Assembly (NCBI GenBank): GCA_030654645.1
Contig: JAURXC010000303.1
Coordinates: forward strand, 1-6,949
Source of the DNA: Deltaproteobacteria bacterium
GTDB lineage: Bacteria; Desulfobacterota; Desulfuromonadia; Geobacterales; Pseudopelobacteraceae
DNA: 6,949 bases
Reading direction: 5' to 3'
Shown: piece by piece, positions 5,340 to 6,949 of the stretch
Numbering within the stretch: position 1 is the stretch's first letter
Layout of the letters: each line of letters opens with the position of its first letter
The notes under the pieces: generated by a model
Told to the model about the DNA's origin: nothing
The model's database searches: none
Seen by the model: only the letters and a program-made list of their open reading frames with translations
Translations under genes and position numbers: made by a program

Positions 5340-6419
5340 ATGAACAATGGAAACACTTCAACTCTGCTGGAACAGCTGGAGCGACGCAACGATGAACTTG
5401 CGTCAATGGTCGAGATCGGAAAGGCGCTGACGTCCAGCCTTGAGATACACGAAATCCTTGAATCGATCATGAAGCAGGTGGAGCGCCTGTTGAAGCCCAA
5501 AGCTTGGTCGCTTCTGCTTGTTGACAAGAAAACCGGGGATCTGACCTTTGAAATTACCGTTTCTCCGGTGGCGGAAAAACTGAAGGAAATTACCCTGAAG
5601 CCGGGAGAGGGTGTAGCCGGTTGGGTGGCATTGCATGGTGAACCGCTGTTGATACCTGATGTCAGCAAAGATCAGCGTTTTGCCCTGTACATAGACCGGA
5701 AGCTGTCGTTTACAACGCGCTCCATAGTCTGCGTTCCGATGAAAATCAAGGAACGGGTCGTGGGGGTAATCGAGCTGATCAACAGTTATGAAGATTCTGA
5801 TTTTGACGAGAGCGATATTTCGCTGCTTATGGCAATTGCCGATTTTGCCGCGATTGCGCTTGAAAACGCCGGGAACTACGAGCGTATCAACGAGCTGGTT
5901 GTGACCGATGATCTGTCCGGCCTGTACAATTCAAGACATTTTGGAACTCTGATCGAAAACGAACTGAGCCGCGCCAAGCGTTACGATGAAGAACTCTCAC
6001 TCGTTTTTCTCGATCTGGACCGCTTCAAGAATGTCAACGACAGGCATGGACACCTGGTTGGAAGCCGGATGCTGAGCGAGTTCGGCCGGTTGATAGGGCG
6101 CAATATCCGTTCATCTGATTTTGCGGCCCGCTATGGTGGTGACGAGTTTGCAATTATCCTGCCCCATACCACAAAAGAACAGGCGGTAAAGCTGGCTGTG
6201 AAACTGCTTGGAATCATGCAAAACACGAAATTCGTTTCCGATGACGACATTCCGATTCATCTGACCGCCAGCTTTGGTGTCTCCAATTATCCGTCGGACG
6301 CCTCCATCGGAGTCGAGCTGATCAGGGCCGCCGACGTTGCCATGTATGCCGCCAAGGATAGCGGCAGGGCCGCGGTGCGGGGGTTTGTAGCCGTTAAGCC
6401 GCCAGCGGAAAACTTCTGA
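5340..6419 (+). CDS. GAF-GGDEF nucleotide cyclase with the Hypr-type serine (candidate cGAMP synthase)
   Basis: A 359-residue cytoplasmic protein. Residues 9-25 form a short helix or coiled coil, about 20-180 a GAF sensor domain (LKPGEGVAGWVA at 86-97, SIVCVPMKIKERVVGVIELIN at 128-148), then a linker helix and a GGDEF domain (about 187-350). Catalytic features are intact: FLDLDRFK with metal ligand Asp225, Asn233, and GGDEF at 266-270. The inhibitory RxxD site is Arg257-Ser-Ser-Asp260, five residues before GGDEF. In ordinary diguanylate cyclases the GHxxGD aspartate (Asp344 of PleD) contacts guanine; here it is Ser242 (GHLVGS, codon AGC 6063-6065). That Asp-to-Ser change marks Hypr GGDEF enzymes such as Geobacter GacA, which make 3',3'-cGAMP as well as cyclic di-nucleotides of one base. 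The GAF ligand is unknown. The upstream sequence before ATG is a G-run (5329-5334), a weak ribosome site. The 3' end overlaps thpR by 26 bp. Confidence 0.93.
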   Translation: MNNGNTSTLLEQLERRNDELASMVEIGKALTSSLEIHEILESIMKQVERLLKPKAWSLLLVDKKTGDLTFEITVSPVAEKLKEITLKPGEGVAGWVALHGEPLLIPDVSKDQRFALYIDRKLSFTTRSIVCVPMKIKERVVGVIELINSYEDSDFDESDISLLMAIADFAAIALENAGNYERINELVVTDDLSGLYNSRHFGTLIENELSRAKRYDEELSLVFLDLDRFKNVNDRHGHLVGSRMLSEFGRLIGRNIRSSDFAARYGGDEFAIILPHTTKEQAVKLAVKLLGIMQNTKFVSDDDIPIHLTASFGVSNYPSDASIGVELIRAADVAMYAAKDSGRAAVRGFVAVKPPAENF

Positions 6420-6930
6420 TGGGCGTATGGATTGCGCCTTCCTGAGTCAATCGGCTTTGAAAAAGGATAAACTCCCTCACCGCAAGTGAAGGGAGTTTTT
6501 TTTGTAGGTGGCGATCGAGAAAGATGCCGGCCTCTTCCGGTTTGGGTATTTTGAGTCGCGCCAGGGTTATATGCGGCGAAAAGGGGCGATCTTCCAGCGC
6601 CATGCCGCTATCCGTCACCGCAGCATGCACCTTCGCGGCGAGATGCAGCAGTCGCGATTCGTGCTCCAGCCCGACCCACAGTACCCTCGGCCGGCGGCGG
6701 TCGGGAAAACATCCGCTTCCGCCGAAGCGGAGAGTAAATGCCGGGGCATGAATCCGGGAGAGTCTGCCGGTCAACCGGGCAACACCGTCATCATCCACCT
6801 CACCCAGAAAAGCCAGCGTCAGGTGGATCTGCTCCCATGGAACCCAGCGGGCGCCCGGTATATCGCACCTGAGCCCGGCCAGTGCTTTCCTGGCCTGTTC
6901 CGGGAGTTCAATCGCAATAAAGAGCCGCAT
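6394..6930 (-). CDS. thpR: RNA 2',3'-cyclic phosphodiesterase (LigT/2H family)
   Basis: A 178-residue protein, normal for ThpR. It opens MRLFIAIELPE and carries both 2H-superfamily catalytic motifs: HLTL (His36-x-Thr38) and HITL (His120-x-Thr122). This family hydrolyses 2',3'-cyclic phosphate RNA ends to 2'-phosphates, and was first described as an RNA ligase acting on tRNA halves. It is cytoplasmic. The start ATG (6928-6930) is seven bases after AGGAGG (minus strand, 6938-6943). The end VREFILFQSRLTQEGAIH...SFPL is the expected family C-terminus, so the tail reaching into the convergent cyclase gene is genuine. A plus-strand terminator hairpin lies within its coding sequence at 6469-6503. 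No terminator of its own is seen downstream. Another gene may end just upstream (TGA on the minus strand at 6946-6948), beyond what the window can show. Confidence 0.93.
   Translation of the reverse strand: MRLFIAIELPEQARKALAGLRCDIPGARWVPWEQIHLTLAFLGEVDDDGVARLTGRLSRIHAPAFTLRFGGSGCFPDRRRPRVLWVGLEHESRLLHLAAKVHAAVTDSGMALEDRPFSPHITLARLKIPKPEEAGIFLDRHLQKKLPSLAVREFILFQSRLTQEGAIHTPIRSFPLAA
6469..6503 (+). terminator. Terminator of the cyclase gene, embedded in thpR
   Basis: ACTCCCT and CAC (6471-6480) pair with GTG and AGGGAGT (6486-6496) with one bulged A, around a CGCAA loop, followed by a run of eight T residues (6496-6503). It lies 50 bases after the cyclase stop. On the minus strand the stem is followed by only three T residues, so it should act on plus-strand transcripts only and spare thpR. 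Confidence 0.88.
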
Positions 6931-6949
6931 CGGCTGACCTCCTGCTCAT

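Noticed and set aside
6931..6949. End of an upstream minus-strand gene before thpR
   Set aside because: A TGA is present at 6946-6948 on the minus strand, but too few bases remain to support any coding frame.

Overview
The window looks like chromosomal DNA from a Geobacter-type bacterium (Desulfuromonadota, probably Geobacterales). The reasons are the AcnB-type aconitase, the many-paralogue style of EF-G, and a GAF-GGDEF signalling protein carrying the serine substitution known from the Geobacter cyclic AMP-GMP synthase. The species assignment is an inference; no rRNA or other marker gene is present.

Layout. Positions 1-789 (+) are the C-terminal part of acnB, closed by a strong hairpin terminator (842-873). 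A divergent elongation factor G paralogue follows (1029-3092, +). Next come a small single-domain rhodanese-like gene with its own extended -10 promoter (3197-3568, +), a bidirectional terminator (3629-3665), and a convergent gene for a 51-residue Cys-motif protein (3688-3843, -). A class I methyltransferase-like gene with a TTG start (4110-4793, +) has 10-bp tandem TCA-type repeats on both sides. Positions 4794-5339 hold no intact gene, only the tail of a response-regulator receiver domain (5079-5276) whose 5' half is gone. A GAF-GGDEF nucleotide cyclase (5340-6419, +) then overlaps, tail to tail, the RNA 2',3'-cyclic phosphodiesterase gene thpR (6394-6930, -). The cyclase's terminator hairpin lies inside the thpR coding region.

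How they work together. This is not one operon: most genes appear to be separate transcription units, and they mix central metabolism (aconitase), translation (EF-G paralogue), possible sulfur transfer (rhodanese), possible RNA or protein methylation, RNA end processing (ThpR) and second-messenger signalling. The most notable gene is the cyclase. Its GGDEF catalytic motif and RxxD inhibitory site are intact, but the Asp that normally reads guanine is Ser242, the signature of hybrid-promiscuous (Hypr) GGDEF enzymes that make 3',3'-cGAMP. The receiver remnant just upstream suggests a regulatory partner has been lost. The other points worth attention are the degenerate domain IV of the EF-G paralogue, the periodic repeats, and the small Cys-rich protein gene.
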